Shown here in pieces: positions 6,941-7,306 of a stretch of 7,306 nucleotides of DNA. The stretch covers positions 1 to 7,306 of the forward strand of contig CAJPTO010000162.1 of the NCBI GenBank assembly GCA_905373605.1, given 5' to 3'. Each line of letters opens with the position of its first letter. Positions within the stretch are counted from its first letter, which is position 1. The position numbers were made by a program, and so were the translations under genes. This DNA comes from an uncultured Prevotella sp. (lineage in GTDB: Bacteria > Bacteroidota > Bacteroidia > Bacteroidales > Bacteroidaceae). The notes beneath the pieces were generated by a model that was given only the letters and a program-made list of their open reading frames with translations, made no database searches and had not been told where the DNA came from.

Positions 6941-7058
6941 CATAATCATAAGCCAGTTCGAGTTAAGAACCAGTGATTATGCCAACTACCCCTACGCGGT
7001 AGTTGAAACGATCATCCCCTCATCGCGACAAAAGACTGCGCAAAAGGAGTTGCTCCTT
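6941..7058. other. Cluster of three hairpins, possible structured RNA or element end
   Basis: There are three inverted repeats in 118 bases. First, CATAATCA/TGATTATG (6941-6948 and 6974-6981) encloses a smaller GTTC/GAAC pair (6956-6959 and 6967-6970). Second, CAACTACC/GGTAGTTG (6983-6990 and 6998-7005) starts one base after the first stem closes and has a 7-base loop. Third, AAGGAG/CTCCTT (7044-7049 and 7053-7058) has a 3-base loop. I do not recognise it as tRNA, tmRNA, RNase P RNA, SRP RNA or a known riboswitch. The strand is unknown because the stems work on either. A miniature mobile element or intergenic repeat is equally possible. Confidence 0.45.
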
Positions 7059-7167
7059 ATCCCGAAATGGCGTAATCATGATGGAACGAAAACGCACTCT
7101 CACGTGGATTTATTATAGAACCAGACTTTAGCCTGCCCATAACAACACCTTTCATCGCTAGCTGCGC

Positions 7168-7306
7168 TTAAGCCATGCTATTGGTTGCCTTTTTTGCACG
7201 CCGCCTTTGCTGCCACGTGTCAACGCCATAGGCCGCCCACAGCACCATGACAAACACAAAGGCGTAATGGAAACGAAGCTCGGCGATGGAAAGTGTGGCG
7301 TAAGAC
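7168..7306 (-). CDS. C-terminal fragment of an unidentified membrane protein
   Basis: The last 45 codons of a minus-strand gene enter from the right edge and end at TAA (7168-7170); the start lies outside the window. The fragment contains a clear transmembrane helix, HYAFVFVMVLWAAYGV, followed by a basic tail with QQRRRAKK and the end NSMA. By the positive-inside rule the C-terminus should be cytoplasmic. The frame is open to the window edge and the hydrophobic-then-basic pattern is typical of the end of an inner-membrane protein, so I believe it is real. The family cannot be named from this short piece. No strong terminator follows; there is only a weak 5-bp stem at 7122-7135. It points the same way as susC but lies 1.5 kb upstream, beyond several repeats, so an operon is unlikely. 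Confidence 0.7.
   Translation of the reverse strand, partial: SYATLSIAELRFHYAFVFVMVLWAAYGVDTWQQRRRAKKATNSMA

Noticed and set aside
6960..7020. TPP riboswitch suggested by GCGTAGGGG on the minus strand
   Set aside because: The conserved CTGAGA element and the second thiamin-box half are absent, and no thiamin gene lies downstream.

Overview
The window reads as chromosomal DNA from a Bacteroidetes bacterium, most likely a Prevotella-type member of the Bacteroidales. The grounds are a SusC/SusD outer-membrane pair, promoters of the Bacteroidetes type (TTTG about 20 bases before TAnnTTTG) rather than a sigma-70 pattern, weak or absent Shine-Dalgarno sites, and a Bacteroidetes-style RimP. The species cannot be named from the sequence alone.

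Layout, left to right: (1) positions 5-173 hold a degenerate 9-base satellite built on CTAG, with a 44-base higher-order repeat. (2) rimP (231-695, minus) has a clear promoter (761-792) and a leader hairpin (719-747). (3) About 360 bases separate rimP from susD and contain a strong 15-bp terminator hairpin (959-1006) that ends the susCD transcript. (4) susD (1056-2603) and susC (2653-5691) lie on the minus strand, 49 bases apart, transcribed susC then susD. (5) Positions 5692-7167 are about 1.5 kb without a convincing gene. They hold the susC leader and its best promoter candidate (6020-6051), a palindrome-rich patch with a 22-base tandem repeat (6448-6666), and a compact hairpin cluster (6941-7058). 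(6) The right edge (7168-7306, minus) holds the last 45 codons of a protein ending in a membrane helix and a basic tail; its start is off the window.

SusC and SusD together form one outer-membrane importer: SusC is the TonB-dependent barrel and SusD the surface lipoprotein lid that captures substrate. No glycoside hydrolase, peptidase, SusE/F-type protein, sigma/anti-sigma pair or hybrid two-component regulator is visible beside them, so the substrate cannot be assigned. The terminator after susD shows that rimP is a separate transcription unit serving ribosome maturation.

I see no clear undescribed multi-gene system. The parts most worth a second look are all non-coding: the CTAG satellite downstream of rimP, the long susC leader, the palindrome/22-base repeat patch, and the hairpin cluster at 6941-7058.
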